The notes beneath the pieces were generated by a model. That model was not told where the DNA came from. It saw only the letters and a program-made list of their open reading frames with translations, and searched no databases. Both the position numbers and the translations under genes were made by a program. Positions 45,499 to 54,447 of a stretch of DNA of 64,000 nucleotides are shown here, in pieces. The stretch's first letter is position 1, and each line of letters begins with the position of its first letter. Source of the DNA: Mycobacterium yunnanensis (GTDB taxonomy: Bacteria > Actinomycetota > Actinomycetes > Mycobacteriales > Mycobacteriaceae); assembly GCF_025823185.1 (NCBI RefSeq), contig NZ_JACKVK010000001.1, positions 442,846 through 506,845 on the forward strand, written 5' to 3'.

Positions 45499-46317
45499 TC
45501 ACCCAATTGCGCGCGTGACCAGCGAAATGAACTCCGCGCACGACTGATAGCGCAGATCGGGGGACTTGGCCATCGCCTTGGCGAGAATGGAGTCGAAGGC
45601 CCGCGGGACCCACTCGACGCGGTGGGAGTACTTGGGTACCGGGCTGTTGAGGTGGGCGTCGACCAACGCCATCGCGGTGTGCGTGTGAAACGGTGGTGCC
45701 CCCAGGAGCAGTTCGACGGTCGTGCAGGCCAGCGCGTACTCGTCGGACGCGGCCGAGGGCGGGTGTCCGTGCAGTACCTCGGGTGCGGCATAGGGCAGGG
45801 AAGCCTCGACGTGCGTCATCTGGTGGGTGCCCTCGTGCGCCAGCGAGCGCGCGATGCCGAAGTCGACGAGGATGGCTCCGGCAGGGGAGAACGGTTCGGA
45901 GACAAGGATGTTGGTCGGCTTGACGTCGCAGTGCACGATGCCGAGGGCGTGGACGTGGTCGAGTGCGTCGGCGATCTGCGCGAGGGCGCTCAGACGAAGC
46001 TCGCGGCTGGGCAGGTTCGTCGCCGTGCCGCCGGTGATCAACTGCATGGACAGCCACCCGGGGCCGCAGTCGTAGACCGTCACCACGTGCGGGTGCTCGG
46101 CAGCCTTGGCGAAGTCGAACTCCCGTCGCAACCGGGTCACGTGGACGTCGTCCCGGTGGTGCGCGTCGAGCACCTTCAGGGCTACCGGCCCGGTGGAATC
46201 CGACGCGTGGTGGGCCCGGTAGACCACGGCGGAGCCGCCGCGCCCGACCTCGGCGTCGATCACGTAGTCCCCGAGAGCGTCCATCGTTGACGGCATTCTC
46301 GCAGAACCCGCCAACAT
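45499..46317 (-). CDS. Soluble serine/threonine protein kinase with HCD catalytic loop
   Basis: This 272-residue protein is a kinase domain alone, with no membrane helix or PASTA tail. The glycine loop is [13 protein letters not shown], the ATP Lys is in [17 protein letters not shown] is the Mg motif and LPYAAPEVL the APE motif. The catalytic loop reads [11 protein letters not shown], so Cys130 replaces the usual Arg of HRD; it is a non-RD kinase and may not need activation-loop phosphorylation. ATG at 46317; a second in-frame ATG is at 46296. It is divergent from ispE and lies upstream of the permease gene, 97 bases apart. Confidence 0.83.
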   Translation of the reverse strand: MLAGSARMPSTMDALGDYVIDAEVGRGGSAVVYRAHHASDSTGPVALKVLDAHHRDDVHVTRLRREFDFAKAAEHPHVVTVYDCGPGWLSMQLITGGTATNLPSRELRLSALAQIADALDHVHALGIVHCDVKPTNILVSEPFSPAGAILVDFGIARSLAHEGTHQMTHVEASLPYAAPEVLHGHPPSAASDEYALACTTVELLLGAPPFHTHTAMALVDAHLNSPVPKYSHRVEWVPRAFDSILAKAMAKSPDLRYQSCAEFISLVTRAIG

Positions 46318-46368
46318 TCACCGATCTCGCGGCTTCCCTTTCCGGCGGGCTTCGTTACTGTTCGGTGC

Positions 46369-47343
46369 GTGCCCCGGTCCGATGCAGCTGCCGAATGGGT
46401 CTCGACGAAGTCGGTGACGGTACGCGTGCCGGGCAAGGTCAACCTGTACCTCGCGGTCGGCGATCTGCGTGACGACGGCTATCACGAACTCACCACGGTG
46501 TTCCACGCCGTCTCGCTGTTCGACGAGATCACCGTCCGCAACGCGGACGTGCTGTCGCTGGAGTTGTCGGGGGACGGGCCCGGTGACCAGGGGGCGTCAC
46601 TTCCGCTGGACCATCGCAACTTGGCGTGGCGCGCCGCGGAGTTGATGGCGTCGCACGTCGGTCGGGAACCGGATGTGTCCATCGTCCTGGAGAAGTCGAT
46701 TCCCGTGGCGGGCGGTATGGCCGGGGGCAGCGCGGACGCCGCCGCGGTGCTGGTCGCGATGAACGCGCTGTGGGAGCTCGGCGTGCCGCGGCGGGATCTG
46801 CACGCCCTGGGAGCCGAGCTGGGCAGTGACGTGCCCTTCGCTCTGCACGGCGGTACCGCGCTGGGTACCGGCCGCGGTGAACAGCTGGCGACTGTGTTGT
46901 CCCGCAACACCTTTCACTGGGTGTTGGCGTTCGCCGACGGGGGATTGTCCACCCCGAAGGTGTTCGCCGAGATCGACCGGCTCAGGGCCGACGACGCCGT
47001 GGTTCAACCGCCACGGCTGGAGGACCCCGAACTGCTGCTGGCCGCGCTGGCCTCCGGTGACCCCCATCAGCTGGCCCCGCTGCTCGGCAACGACCTGCAG
47101 CCTGCGGCGCTCAATCTCGACCCTGGGTTGCGCCGGACGCTGCGGGCCGGCGTCGACGCGGGCGCCCTGGCGGGCATCGTGTCCGGTTCGGGGCCGACGT
47201 GCGCCTTTCTCTGTCCGACGGCCTCGGCGGCGGTCGACGTAGGCGTTCAGCTCGCCGGGGAGGGTGTGTGTCGCACGGTTCGCGCCGCCAGCGGTCCGGT
47301 GCCGGGCGCTCGCGTGGTGCCAACGCCGCCGCCGACGGCATGA
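46369..47343 (+). CDS. ispE: 4-diphosphocytidyl-2-C-methyl-D-erythritol kinase
   Basis: This 324-residue GHMP kinase phosphorylates CDP-ME in the MEP pathway to isoprenoids. Motifs are [24 protein letters not shown], the phosphate loop [17 protein letters not shown] and the C-terminal [13 protein letters not shown]. The start is GTG at 46369, and a TACTGT element at about 46354 would leave a very short leader. Corresponds to Rv1011. It is separated from ksgA, its usual upstream neighbour, by the inserted permease and kinase genes, so it is no longer in the rpfB-ksgA operon. Confidence 0.94.
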   Translation: MPRSDAAAEWVSTKSVTVRVPGKVNLYLAVGDLRDDGYHELTTVFHAVSLFDEITVRNADVLSLELSGDGPGDQGASLPLDHRNLAWRAAELMASHVGREPDVSIVLEKSIPVAGGMAGGSADAAAVLVAMNALWELGVPRRDLHALGAELGSDVPFALHGGTALGTGRGEQLATVLSRNTFHWVLAFADGGLSTPKVFAEIDRLRADDAVVQPPRLEDPELLLAALASGDPHQLAPLLGNDLQPAALNLDPGLRRTLRAGVDAGALAGIVSGSGPTCAFLCPTASAAVDVGVQLAGEGVCRTVRAASGPVPGARVVPTPPPTA

Positions 47344-47691
47344 CGACGGGTGACCCCCGGGTGTGACCCACGCCTCAATCGCGCCAGAAGTTTGGTAGTT
47401 ACTTAAGAGTCTCTTAAGATGATCGGCGGTGATGACGAGCGGCTCCACGTGCGGCGCGACGAGTTTCCCCACCGAGGTCTTCGGTGGGCGTTCCAGCAGC
47501 GGCGGTGCCGATGCGGCCCAGCCCGGTGTAGCGCACCTCACCGCACCCGTTTCGAGACGAAATCGCACCCCAATCGTGTGCACGTTCCTCGCGGGACGCG
47601 TGCACGTAGGGGTGGAACATGGAACAGCGCGCATTGGCTTCACGCCGAACACTGGTGCCCACGGCGGGCTCCCCAGACCCAGGAGGTTGTC
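47344..47691. other. 348-base gap upstream of the pks16-like ligase gene
   Basis: No convincing gene is seen here. A minus-strand frame of 82 codons and a plus-strand extension of the ligase frame read as low-complexity shadow. The gap holds the AT-rich palindrome at 47402-47418 and is otherwise GC-rich. It may be a long regulated leader for the ligase gene. Confidence 0.5.
47402..47418. promoter_or_regulatory. Palindrome CTTAAGA-GTC-TCTTAAG, candidate operator
   Basis: A perfect 7-bp dyad with a three-base centre lies about 275 bases upstream of the ligase start. Its AT-rich arms contrast with the surroundings. Size fits a TetR- or MarR-family operator. Confidence 0.4.
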
Positions 47692-49326
47692 GTGAGCAGG
47701 TTTACCGACAAGATGTACCGCAACGCGGCGACGGTCACCACGGGCATGGTGACCGGCGAACCGCACGAGCCGGTGCGTCACACCTGGGGTGAGGTGCACG
47801 AGCGTGCACGCCGCATCGCAGGCGGACTCGCTGCGGCCGGTGTCGGCCCCGGTGACGCCGTCGGCGTCTTGGCCGGCTATCCCGTCGAGATCGCGCCCAC
47901 CGCGCAGGCGCTCTGGATGCGCGGGGCGAGCCTGACCATGCTGCACCAGCCCACCCCGCGCACCGACCTCGTCGTCTGGGCCGAGGACACCATGAACGTC
48001 ATCGGCATGATCGAGGCCACCGCCGTCGTCATCTCCGAGCCGTTCCTCGTCGCCATCCCCGTGCTCGAGGAGAAGGGCATCAAGGTCCTGAAGATCGGGG
48101 ACCTGCTGGAGGCCGAGCCCGTCGACCCCGTCGAGACCGACGAGGACGACCTCGCCCTGATGCAGTTGACGTCCGGCTCGACCGGGTCGCCCAAGGCCGT
48201 GCAGATCACGCACCGCAACATCTACTCCAACGCCGAGGCCATGTTCATCGGCGCGCAGTACGACGTCGAGAAGGACGTCATGGTCAGCTGGCTGCCCTGC
48301 TTCCACGACATGGGCATGGTCGGCTTCCTCACCATCCCGATGTACTTCGGCGCCGAACTGGTCAAGGTCACGCCGATGGACTTCCTGCGCGACACGCTGC
48401 TGTGGGCCAAGCTGATCGACAAGTACAAGGGCACCATGACCGCGGCGCCCAACTTCGCCTACGCCCTGTTCGCCAAGCGGCTGCGCAACCAGGCCGAGCC
48501 CGGCCAATTCGACCTCTCCACTCTGCGATTCGCACTCTCGGGCGCCGAGCCCGTCGACCCTTCCGACGTCGAAGACCTCTTGGACGCCGGCAAGCCGTTC
48601 GGTCTGAGCCCCAAGGCAATCCTGCCCGCCTACGGCATGGCCGAGACCACGCTGGCGGTGTCCTTCTCCGAATGCGGTGCGGGCCTGGTCGTCGACGAGA
48701 TCGACGCCGACCTGCTTGCGGCGCTGCGCCGCGCCGTGCCCTCGACGAAGGGCAACACCAAGCGGCTTGCGTCGCTCGGCCCGCTGCTGCGTGACCTCGA
48801 GGCCCGCGTCGTCGACGAGCACGGCGAGATCATGCCCGCCCGTGGTGTCGGCGTCATCGAACTCCGGGGCGAGTCGCTAACCCCCGGTTACATCACCATG
48901 GGCGGCTTCCTGCCCGCCCAGGACCAGCACGGCTGGTACGACACCGGCGACCTCGGGTATCAGATGGAGAACGGCCACATCGTGGTCTGTGGCCGCGTCA
49001 AGGACGTCATCATCATGGCCGGCCGCAACATCTACCCGACCGACATCGAGCGGGCGGCGGGCCGTGTCAAGGGCGTCCGGCCGGGATGTGCCGTCGCGGT
49101 TCGGCTCGACGCCGGGCACTCCCGCGAGACGTTCGCCGTCGCGGTGGAGTCCAACGCGTGGGAGGACCCGGTCGAGGTGCGCCGCATCGAGCACCAGGTC
49201 GCCCACGAGGTCGTCACCGAGGTCGACGTCCGTCCGCGCAACGTCGTGGTCCTCGGCCCCGGCACCATCCCGAAGACGCCGTCGGGCAAGCTGCGCCGGG
49301 CCAACTCGGTCTCGCTGGTCACCTAA
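47692..49326 (+). CDS. Fatty acyl-AMP/CoA ligase (FadD-like, Rv1013/Pks16 type)
   Basis: This 544-residue adenylating enzyme starts at a GTG at 47692 with AGGAGG five bases upstream. Motif I is [20 protein letters not shown]5-type [19 protein letters not shown]7 [15 protein letters not shown] and A10 [13 protein letters not shown] with the catalytic Lys. Family members activate fatty acids as acyl-AMP and pass them to CoA or to a carrier protein. Rv1013 in the same position is annotated pks16 although it is not a polyketide synthase. The acceptor is unknown. Confidence 0.9.
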   Translation: MSRFTDKMYRNAATVTTGMVTGEPHEPVRHTWGEVHERARRIAGGLAAAGVGPGDAVGVLAGYPVEIAPTAQALWMRGASLTMLHQPTPRTDLVVWAEDTMNVIGMIEATAVVISEPFLVAIPVLEEKGIKVLKIGDLLEAEPVDPVETDEDDLALMQLTSGSTGSPKAVQITHRNIYSNAEAMFIGAQYDVEKDVMVSWLPCFHDMGMVGFLTIPMYFGAELVKVTPMDFLRDTLLWAKLIDKYKGTMTAAPNFAYALFAKRLRNQAEPGQFDLSTLRFALSGAEPVDPSDVEDLLDAGKPFGLSPKAILPAYGMAETTLAVSFSECGAGLVVDEIDADLLAALRRAVPSTKGNTKRLASLGPLLRDLEARVVDEHGEIMPARGVGVIELRGESLTPGYITMGGFLPAQDQHGWYDTGDLGYQMENGHIVVCGRVKDVIIMAGRNIYPTDIERAAGRVKGVRPGCAVAVRLDAGHSRETFAVAVESNAWEDPVEVRRIEHQVAHEVVTEVDVRPRNVVVLGPGTIPKTPSGKLRRANSVSLVT

Positions 49327-49347
49327 GCCCTTCGTCCTCTGGCGTGC

Positions 49348-49740
49348 GTGTCCGCGGGACACGATTGGCCGTTCGACGGATATCGGGCGTCCGACGTCCA
49401 GGTGTTGGCGTTCTCCGGTAGCGGCGCCGCTCGCGTCGCCGTGCCGGTGCAGGTGGCCGTGACCGACTCGTCGACCCCCTGGGCCGTGCACGCCACGGAG
49501 GCGGACTCCGGGCCGGGGAAGCCCCTGGACATCCATGTCACACGCACCGGCGCGTCGGTGGGCTTCGGCATCGCGATGTGCGCGGTGCTGCTGTTCTCCG
49601 TCCTGCCCATCCGCAACCTGTTCCCCGGATCGCCGCCGATCGGATCGTGGGTCGACTACACCGTGGTGCTGTGGATGGTCATGGGCCTGGCCGTCTCACT
49701 CGCTCTCTACGTCACCGCCTGGTGGCGACAGGCGCCCTGA
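49348..49740 (+). pseudogene. N-terminally truncated DUF4436 membrane protein
   Basis: This 130-residue frame starts at GTG 49348. WPFDGYRASDVQVLAFSGSG and two C-terminal membrane helices (ASVGFGIAMCAVLLFSVLPI and YTVVLWMVMGLAVSLALYVTAWW) with RNLFPGSPPIGSWVD between them match the C-terminal half of DUF4436 proteins, which are about twice as long and begin with a further helix. The N-terminal half is missing here, and no other frame upstream supplies it. It may be a decayed remnant, or a short form still made. It overlaps the convergent gene by 29 bases. Confidence 0.5.
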
Positions 49741-50242
49741 CCGCCATCCGGTCGTAGGCCCGCCACACCGCGAGTTCGTGGCCGACGGGCTGGGTCTCGC
49801 CGGCGCCAAACGCTCGGTCGGCCTCGATCAGTTCGTGGGCCAGCACGTAGAACTCGACGAAGCGCTCGGCGGCCTGCGGGTCGTGCACGCCGGCTCGTCG
49901 GATCACGATCATGGTGCGCACGCCGCCACGGTAGGCGGCCGTCGTCAGCATCATGGCCAGGCCGCCGCCGAGGAAGACGATCGACGAGATCCACAGCGCG
50001 GCAACGGGTCCGACGGCGGGCACCAGCAGGATCTCCAAGACCAGGAAGGTTGCCATGCCCCAGGTCGGCCAGGCTCGCCAGATGCGCAACCGGGCCCGGT
50101 CGTCGGCGGAGATGCCCGGTGGGAACACCACCAGTCGATAGCGGGTGACGCCGTACCGGGTCGGTGACACCTCGAGGGAGCCCCAGGAATGCCCGCCGTC
50201 GAGCAGTCGTCGCCAGCGGGGTGTGGTCGTCGTGTCGTTCAC
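49712..50242 (-). CDS. DUF6611-like membrane protein
   Basis: This 176-residue protein has a short cytoplasmic N-terminus with WGSLEVSPTRYGVTRYRLV, two hydrophobic helices (about 62-82 and 84-108), and an Arg/Glu-rich tail (VEFYVLAHELIEADRAFGAGE). The pattern is that of the DUF6611 family of mycobacteria, function unknown. The start is ATG at 50242, opposite the ferredoxin-type gene at 50352 with 109 bases between them. The 3' end overlaps the DUF4436 remnant. Confidence 0.6.
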   Translation of the reverse strand: MNDTTTTPRWRRLLDGGHSWGSLEVSPTRYGVTRYRLVVFPPGISADDRARLRIWRAWPTWGMATFLVLEILLVPAVGPVAALWISSIVFLGGGLAMMLTTAAYRGGVRTMIVIRRAGVHDPQAAERFVEFYVLAHELIEADRAFGAGETQPVGHELAVWRAYDRMAVRAPVATRR

Positions 50243-50351
50243 GCATTCAGGTCTACGCCCGGATGAAGGCCGCGACGAGGGTCCGTACGAAGTCTTGACG
50301 GTTCGCCGTCGAATCCTTACGACAGCTGACTATTGTGTACTATACCTAGCT

Positions 50352-51389
50352 ATGACGGATCGAGTGGCCGGACGCATCGCCAACCATCCCACCGTACGAA
50401 AGGTGCTCGCCAACAAGACCGAACCGCCACCGGCGGTCGTCGACGCCGATTGGTTGCGCGAGGTCTGCCTGGCTGCCGGCGCCGACGACGTCGCCTTCGC
50501 CAGCGTGGAGAATCCGGACCTGGCGTCCGAACGCGAGCACGTCGAGTCCGCGCTGCCCGGCGCCAAGACGTTCATCTCGCTGGTGGTTCGGATGAACCGC
50601 GACAACGTCCGGTCGCCGGCGCGCAGCGTGGCCAACCAGGAGTTCCACCGCACCGGCGAGATCATCAACGAGGCGGCCCATCGCATCACCCGCACGTTGC
50701 AGGACGCCGGTCACCGGGCGCTGAACCCGTCGGCGACCTTCCCGATGGAGATGGACCGGTTCCCCGGCCGCATCTGGGTCGTCGCCCACAAGCCCGTGGC
50801 GGTGGCGTCGGGCCTGGGCGTCATGGGCATCCACCGCAACGTGATCCACCCCAAGTTCGGCAACTTCATCCTGCTGGCCACCATCCTGGTCGACGCCCCC
50901 GTCACCAGTTACGGTGAGCCGCTGGATTATTCACCCTGCCTGGAGTGCAAGCTCTGCGTTGCGGCGTGCCCGGTCGGGGCCATCGGCAAGGACGGCGAAT
51001 TCGACTTCGTCGCGTGCTCGGTGCACAACTACCGCGAGTTCATGGGCGGCTTCACCGATTACGTGCAGACCATCGCCGACAGCACCGACGCCGCCGACTT
51101 CCGCTCGCGCGTCACCGATTCGGAGAACGCCTCGATGTGGCAGAGCTTGTCGTTCAAGGCGAACTACAAGGCTGCCTACTGCCTGGCGGTGTGTCCGGCG
51201 GGTGAGGACGTCATCGAGCCCTACCTCGACGACCGCAAGGGCTTCATGGATCTGGTGCTCAAACCGCTTCAGGCCAAGCGCGAGACGCTCTACGTGCTGC
51301 CGAATTCCGCGGCCAAGGAACACGCCGAGAAGCGCTACCCCCACAAGCCGACGAAGGTGGTCGACAGCGGCATCACCGGCCGCAGCTGA
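50352..51389 (+). CDS. 4Fe-4S ferredoxin-type reductase (QueG-like)
   Basis: This 345-residue protein has one 8-iron ferredoxin-type cluster region, PCLECKLCVAACPVGAIG, and a later YCLAVCPAGEDVIEPYL with more cysteines, on a scaffold (GAKTFISLVVRMNRDNVRSP, FPGRIWVVAHKPVAVASGLG) like that of epoxyqueuosine reductase and reductive dehalogenase-type proteins. The N-terminal half would bind a cobamide in QueG; whether that holds here is unknown. ATG at 50352. TACTAT at about 50338 is a plausible -10 box just upstream. It ends before a long perfect inverted repeat. Confidence 0.75.
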   Translation: MTDRVAGRIANHPTVRKVLANKTEPPPAVVDADWLREVCLAAGADDVAFASVENPDLASEREHVESALPGAKTFISLVVRMNRDNVRSPARSVANQEFHRTGEIINEAAHRITRTLQDAGHRALNPSATFPMEMDRFPGRIWVVAHKPVAVASGLGVMGIHRNVIHPKFGNFILLATILVDAPVTSYGEPLDYSPCLECKLCVAACPVGAIGKDGEFDFVACSVHNYREFMGGFTDYVQTIADSTDAADFRSRVTDSENASMWQSLSFKANYKAAYCLAVCPAGEDVIEPYLDDRKGFMDLVLKPLQAKRETLYVLPNSAAKEHAEKRYPHKPTKVVDSGITGRS

Positions 51390-51399
51390 CCCCCCACCC

Positions 51400-51461
51400 C
51401 GTCGAGTGTGCTGTGAGATCGCGAAGTTGGTCGAATTCGCGATCTCACAGCACACTCGACG
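51400..51461. terminator. Perfect 26-bp inverted repeat between ferredoxin-type gene and pth
   Basis: Arms 51400-51425 and 51436-51461 are exact reverse complements with a ten-base loop. It lies between two convergent genes, eleven bases after one stop and ten before the other. It is the strongest hairpin in the window and fits a bidirectional terminator. Its length also suits a dispersed palindromic repeat element. Confidence 0.6.
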
Positions 51462-51470
51462 AGGAGACGG

Positions 51471-52046
51471 TTACCAGGCGTGCACGGTGTTCTGCGCCGT
51501 CTCCAGGCCCAGTTCGATGAGCAGTTCAGTGGCGTCGGCGGCCTGCTCGCAGATCACGCCGACTTCCGGGCGCTCGGCGGCGCTGAAGTTCTCCAGCACG
51601 AACGTGGCCGGGTCCTTGCGGCCCGGCGGCCGGCCCACCCCGACGCGCACGCGTTGAAACTCCCTGGTGCCCAACGCCGACGCCACCGAGCGCAACCCGT
51701 TGTGGCCGCCCTCGCCGCCACCCAACTTGAGGCGGATGCGACCGAAGTCGATGTCCAGCTCGTCGTGGATGGTGACGACGTCGGCGGGGGCCACCGAGTA
51801 GAAGTTGGCCAGTGGACCGACCTGGCGCCCCGACTCGTTCATGTACGTCCGCGGCTTGGCCAGCACCACCGACCGTCCGCCGAGGCGACCGGTCACGACG
51901 TCTGCTCCGGACTTCTTGTGCACCTTGAAACCCGCGCCGATTCGATCGGCCAGGATGTCGGCCACGAGGAAGCCCAGGTTGTGCCGCGTCGTCTCGTACC
52001 GCGGTCCGGGGTTGCCAAGGCCGACCACCAAGAGTGGCTCGGCCAC
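51471..52046 (-). CDS. pth: Peptidyl-tRNA hydrolase
   Basis: This 191-residue enzyme frees tRNA from peptidyl-tRNA dropped by the ribosome. The signature [20 protein letters not shown] contains the catalytic His. [14 protein letters not shown] and [28 protein letters not shown] are also diagnostic. The start at 52046 lies six bases after the rplY stop at 52053, so the two are cotranscribed as in M. tuberculosis Rv1014c-Rv1015c. Confidence 0.95.
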   Translation of the reverse strand: MAEPLLVVGLGNPGPRYETTRHNLGFLVADILADRIGAGFKVHKKSGADVVTGRLGGRSVVLAKPRTYMNESGRQVGPLANFYSVAPADVVTIHDELDIDFGRIRLKLGGGEGGHNGLRSVASALGTREFQRVRVGVGRPPGRKDPATFVLENFSAAERPEVGVICEQAADATELLIELGLETAQNTVHAW

Positions 52047-52052
52047 GGGAGG

Positions 52053-52718
52053 CTACTCGGACTCGGAGTCCGAGGACTCCCCGTCCTCGGCGTCGCCCTC
52101 GTCGGCGGCGGGGGCGTCGGCCGCGTCGCCGGCACCCTCGGACTCCAGATCCTCGGCGGTCGGCGCGGGGATGACGTTGACGACGAGCAACTCGGGATCG
52201 GAGATCAGGGTGACGCCCTCGGGCAGCGGCACCTGCGAGGCGAGGAACTGCGTGCCCGCGGGGACGCCCTCGACCGACAGAGTCAGGCTCTCCGGGATGG
52301 ACATCGCGTCGGACTCGATCTCGATGGTGTTCGACTCGACGTTGACCAGGGTGTCCGGGCCGGCGTCACCCTCGACGATGACGTTGATCTCGACGGTGAC
52401 CCGCTCGCCGCGACGGACGATGATCAGGTCGACGTGCTGGATCGTGCGACGGATCGGGTGGATCTCGATGGCCTTGGGCAGCGCGAGGGCTTCCTTGCCG
52501 GCGATGTCGAGGGTCAGGACGGCGTTGGTGCCGAAGTTGCGGAGCACGGCGGCGAACTCACGGGCCGGCAAGGTCAGGTGCTGCGGGTCTGCGCCGTGGC
52601 CGTAGAGGACCGCGGGCACCTTGCCGTCGCGACGGGCCTGACGCGAGGCGCCCTTGCCGGTCTTGGCGCGGACCTCAGCGGTCAGGTTGTTCTCTGCGTG
52701 GGTGGCGGTCTTCGCCAT
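52053..52718 (-). CDS. rplY: 50S ribosomal protein L25/general stress protein Ctc
   Basis: This 221-residue L25 of the long CTC type has an N-terminal 5S rRNA-binding domain ([39 protein letters not shown]) and a C-terminal beta domain, then an acidic tail ([16 protein letters not shown]). Ctc-type L25 is linked to stress in Bacillus. ATG at 52718 with AGGAGC about eight bases upstream. The 160-base gap before it holds a leader with no recognised autoregulatory element. pth follows. Confidence 0.93.
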   Translation of the reverse strand: MAKTATHAENNLTAEVRAKTGKGASRQARRDGKVPAVLYGHGADPQHLTLPAREFAAVLRNFGTNAVLTLDIAGKEALALPKAIEIHPIRRTIQHVDLIIVRRGERVTVEINVIVEGDAGPDTLVNVESNTIEIESDAMSIPESLTLSVEGVPAGTQFLASQVPLPEGVTLISDPELLVVNVIPAPTAEDLESEGAGDAADAPAADEGDAEDGESSDSESE

Positions 52719-52878
52719 GTGAAGTGCTCCTGTGCCGTGTCAGTGGTGGCACGGAGAGGGCGACTAGAAGCAGCGTGGCTGCGAATCGGTTCCCGTCGAT
52801 AACGGTAGGCCCTGAAGTCTGAAGACTGCAGCGGTCCACCCTCGCCGTGATCGTCGCCAAGGCTAGCGCACGACCCCG

Positions 52879-53745
52879 TCAGATCGAAAATTTGGTGCTC
52901 GTGAGCTGCTCGGACAGCTCCCACAGCGCCCGCGCGGTGGTGGCGTTGCTCGCCAGCGGGCTGCGTGACGTCAGGCCGGTCGGGCCGCGCATGGCGAACT
53001 TCGGCCCGATGAATGCGTCCCCGGGCAGGGCCTGCGACACGGCGAACAACGTCTGGCGCGCCCCGAAGTCGGCGTTGGTGGCCAGCTTGTTGCCCAGTGA
53101 CATGAGCGAGCCGCTGACCTTTCCGGCGGTGTGGCCCTGCAGGTTGGTCGCCGAGTACCCGGGGTGGGCGGTCACGGCCAGGATTGCCGAGTCGACCGCG
53201 TCGAGGCGGCGCTGCAGCTCCTTGGTGAACAGCAGATTGGCCAGCTTGGATTGGCCGTACGCCAGCCACGCGGAGTACGGACGGGACGTCCAGTTGGGGT
53301 CCTTCAGGCTGATCTTGCCGAGCAGGTGCAGCATGGACGACACCGTCACCACCCGGTCGGAGATCTTCGGCAGCAACAGATTGGTCAGCGCGAAGTGGCC
53401 AAGGTGGTTGGTGCCGAACTGGCTCTCGAAGCCGTCGACGGTCCGAGCCAACGGCACCGCCATGATGCCGGCGTTGTTGACCAGTACGTCGACCTCGTCG
53501 ACCGAGTCGGCGAACGCGCGCACCGACGACAGGTCCTGCAGGTCGAGCTCGCGGACCTCCACGTCGCCGGGCATTCCCGCCGCGGCGGCCTTGCCCTTGT
53601 CCAGATTGCGTACCGCGACCACGACCTTGGCGCCGACCCGCGCCAGTTCGCGCGCGGTGACTTCGCCGAGTCCGCTATTGGCACCGGTCACGATCACGGT
53701 GCGGCCGGCGAACGAGGGCAGGTCTGCGGCGGTCCACTCAGTCAT
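52879..53745 (-). CDS. Short-chain dehydrogenase/reductase
   Basis: This 288-residue SDR has the NAD(P) motif TVIVTGANSGLGEVTARELA, the NAG motif DVLVNNAGIMAVPL, and the catalytic Ser-Tyr-Lys as TVSSMLHLLG and YSAWLAYGQSKLANLLF. The pattern matches the extended family of retinol dehydrogenase/protochlorophyllide-like SDRs common in mycobacteria. The substrate is unknown. It is not present between rplY and lpqT in M. tuberculosis, so it is an insertion in this lineage. Confidence 0.87.
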   Translation of the reverse strand: MTEWTAADLPSFAGRTVIVTGANSGLGEVTARELARVGAKVVVAVRNLDKGKAAAAGMPGDVEVRELDLQDLSSVRAFADSVDEVDVLVNNAGIMAVPLARTVDGFESQFGTNHLGHFALTNLLLPKISDRVVTVSSMLHLLGKISLKDPNWTSRPYSAWLAYGQSKLANLLFTKELQRRLDAVDSAILAVTAHPGYSATNLQGHTAGKVSGSLMSLGNKLATNADFGARQTLFAVSQALPGDAFIGPKFAMRGPTGLTSRSPLASNATTARALWELSEQLTSTKFSI

Positions 53746-53784
53746 GCCTGGACCATAGTCGGGAGGCCTCGGCAGTGGGTGGCG

Positions 53785-54447
53785 TCACGTCGGTGCGACG
53801 ACGAAACCCTTGATGATCGACTCGATGTCCGGACCGTCTTCCTGGGCCTTGTCGGCAAATGACGTGACGGTCAGCTGAACCAAGTAACTCTGGCCCGGCA
53901 GGTTGGCCCTGGCGGGCTTGCCCGTCGCGAACACGATGCGGTTGTAGCTCTGCATGCGCTGGCCGTTGAGGTCGTAGGTGCCCTCGATCATCGAGGACGG
54001 GAAACCGCGGAAGTCGTCGGTGGAGGCGTTGAGCTGCTTGAAGTTCTCCGACAGCTCGGCGTCGCCGTTGGCGTGCTTGAGGGCCTCGGCCACGTCGAAG
54101 TTTCCGTCGAGCTGGAACACCAGGATCATCGCAGTGGGGTAGGTGTCGCCCTTGGCGATGGTGCGGGTGCCGGGGGACAGGTTGACGTTGAAGTACGGCT
54201 TCCAGCCCGGTGGCTCGGGCACCGTCACCGTCAGGTCGGTCAGCTTGTCGGGTGCGACCGGCGCGCCGGTGATGCCGATGTTCTCGAAGTAGGTCGACAG
54301 CGAGATGGGCTTCTCGCCGGCGGGTGTTGTGGTGGTCGTCGACGTCGTCGTGGTCCAGATCGACTTGTAGTCCGGCGTCGCCGGCCCGCACCCGGCCACG
54401 GCGAGCGTGATCGCGGCACCAGCGATCGCCACCCCGACGCGCTTCAG
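53785..54447 (-). CDS. lpqT: LpqT lipoprotein, proposed CTG start
   Basis: This lipoprotein of about 220 residues corresponds to Rv1016c. A lipobox LAVAGC follows an LKRVGVAIAGAAIT signal. The mature domain has IGITGAPVAPDKLTDLTVTV, GDTYPTAMILVFQL and FPSSMIEGTYDLNGQRMQSYN. No ATG is available before the signal. The CTG at 54447 overlaps the previous stop as CTGA and keeps the basic LKR that a signal peptide needs; a GTG at 54435 would lose it. In M. tuberculosis LpqT is a surface lipoprotein of unclear role. Confidence 0.82.
   Translation of the reverse strand: MKRVGVAIAGAAITLAVAGCGPATPDYKSIWTTTTSTTTTTPAGEKPISLSTYFENIGITGAPVAPDKLTDLTVTVPEPPGWKPYFNVNLSPGTRTIAKGDTYPTAMILVFQLDGNFDVAEALKHANGDAELSENFKQLNASTDDFRGFPSSMIEGTYDLNGQRMQSYNRIVFATGKPARANLPGQSYLVQLTVTSFADKAQEDGPDIESIIKGFVVAPT

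Noticed and set aside
46597..48822. A 741-residue minus-strand frame opposite ispE and the ligase gene
   Set aside because: It is antisense to two well-supported genes and its composition is low-complexity Gly, Asp, Val and His.
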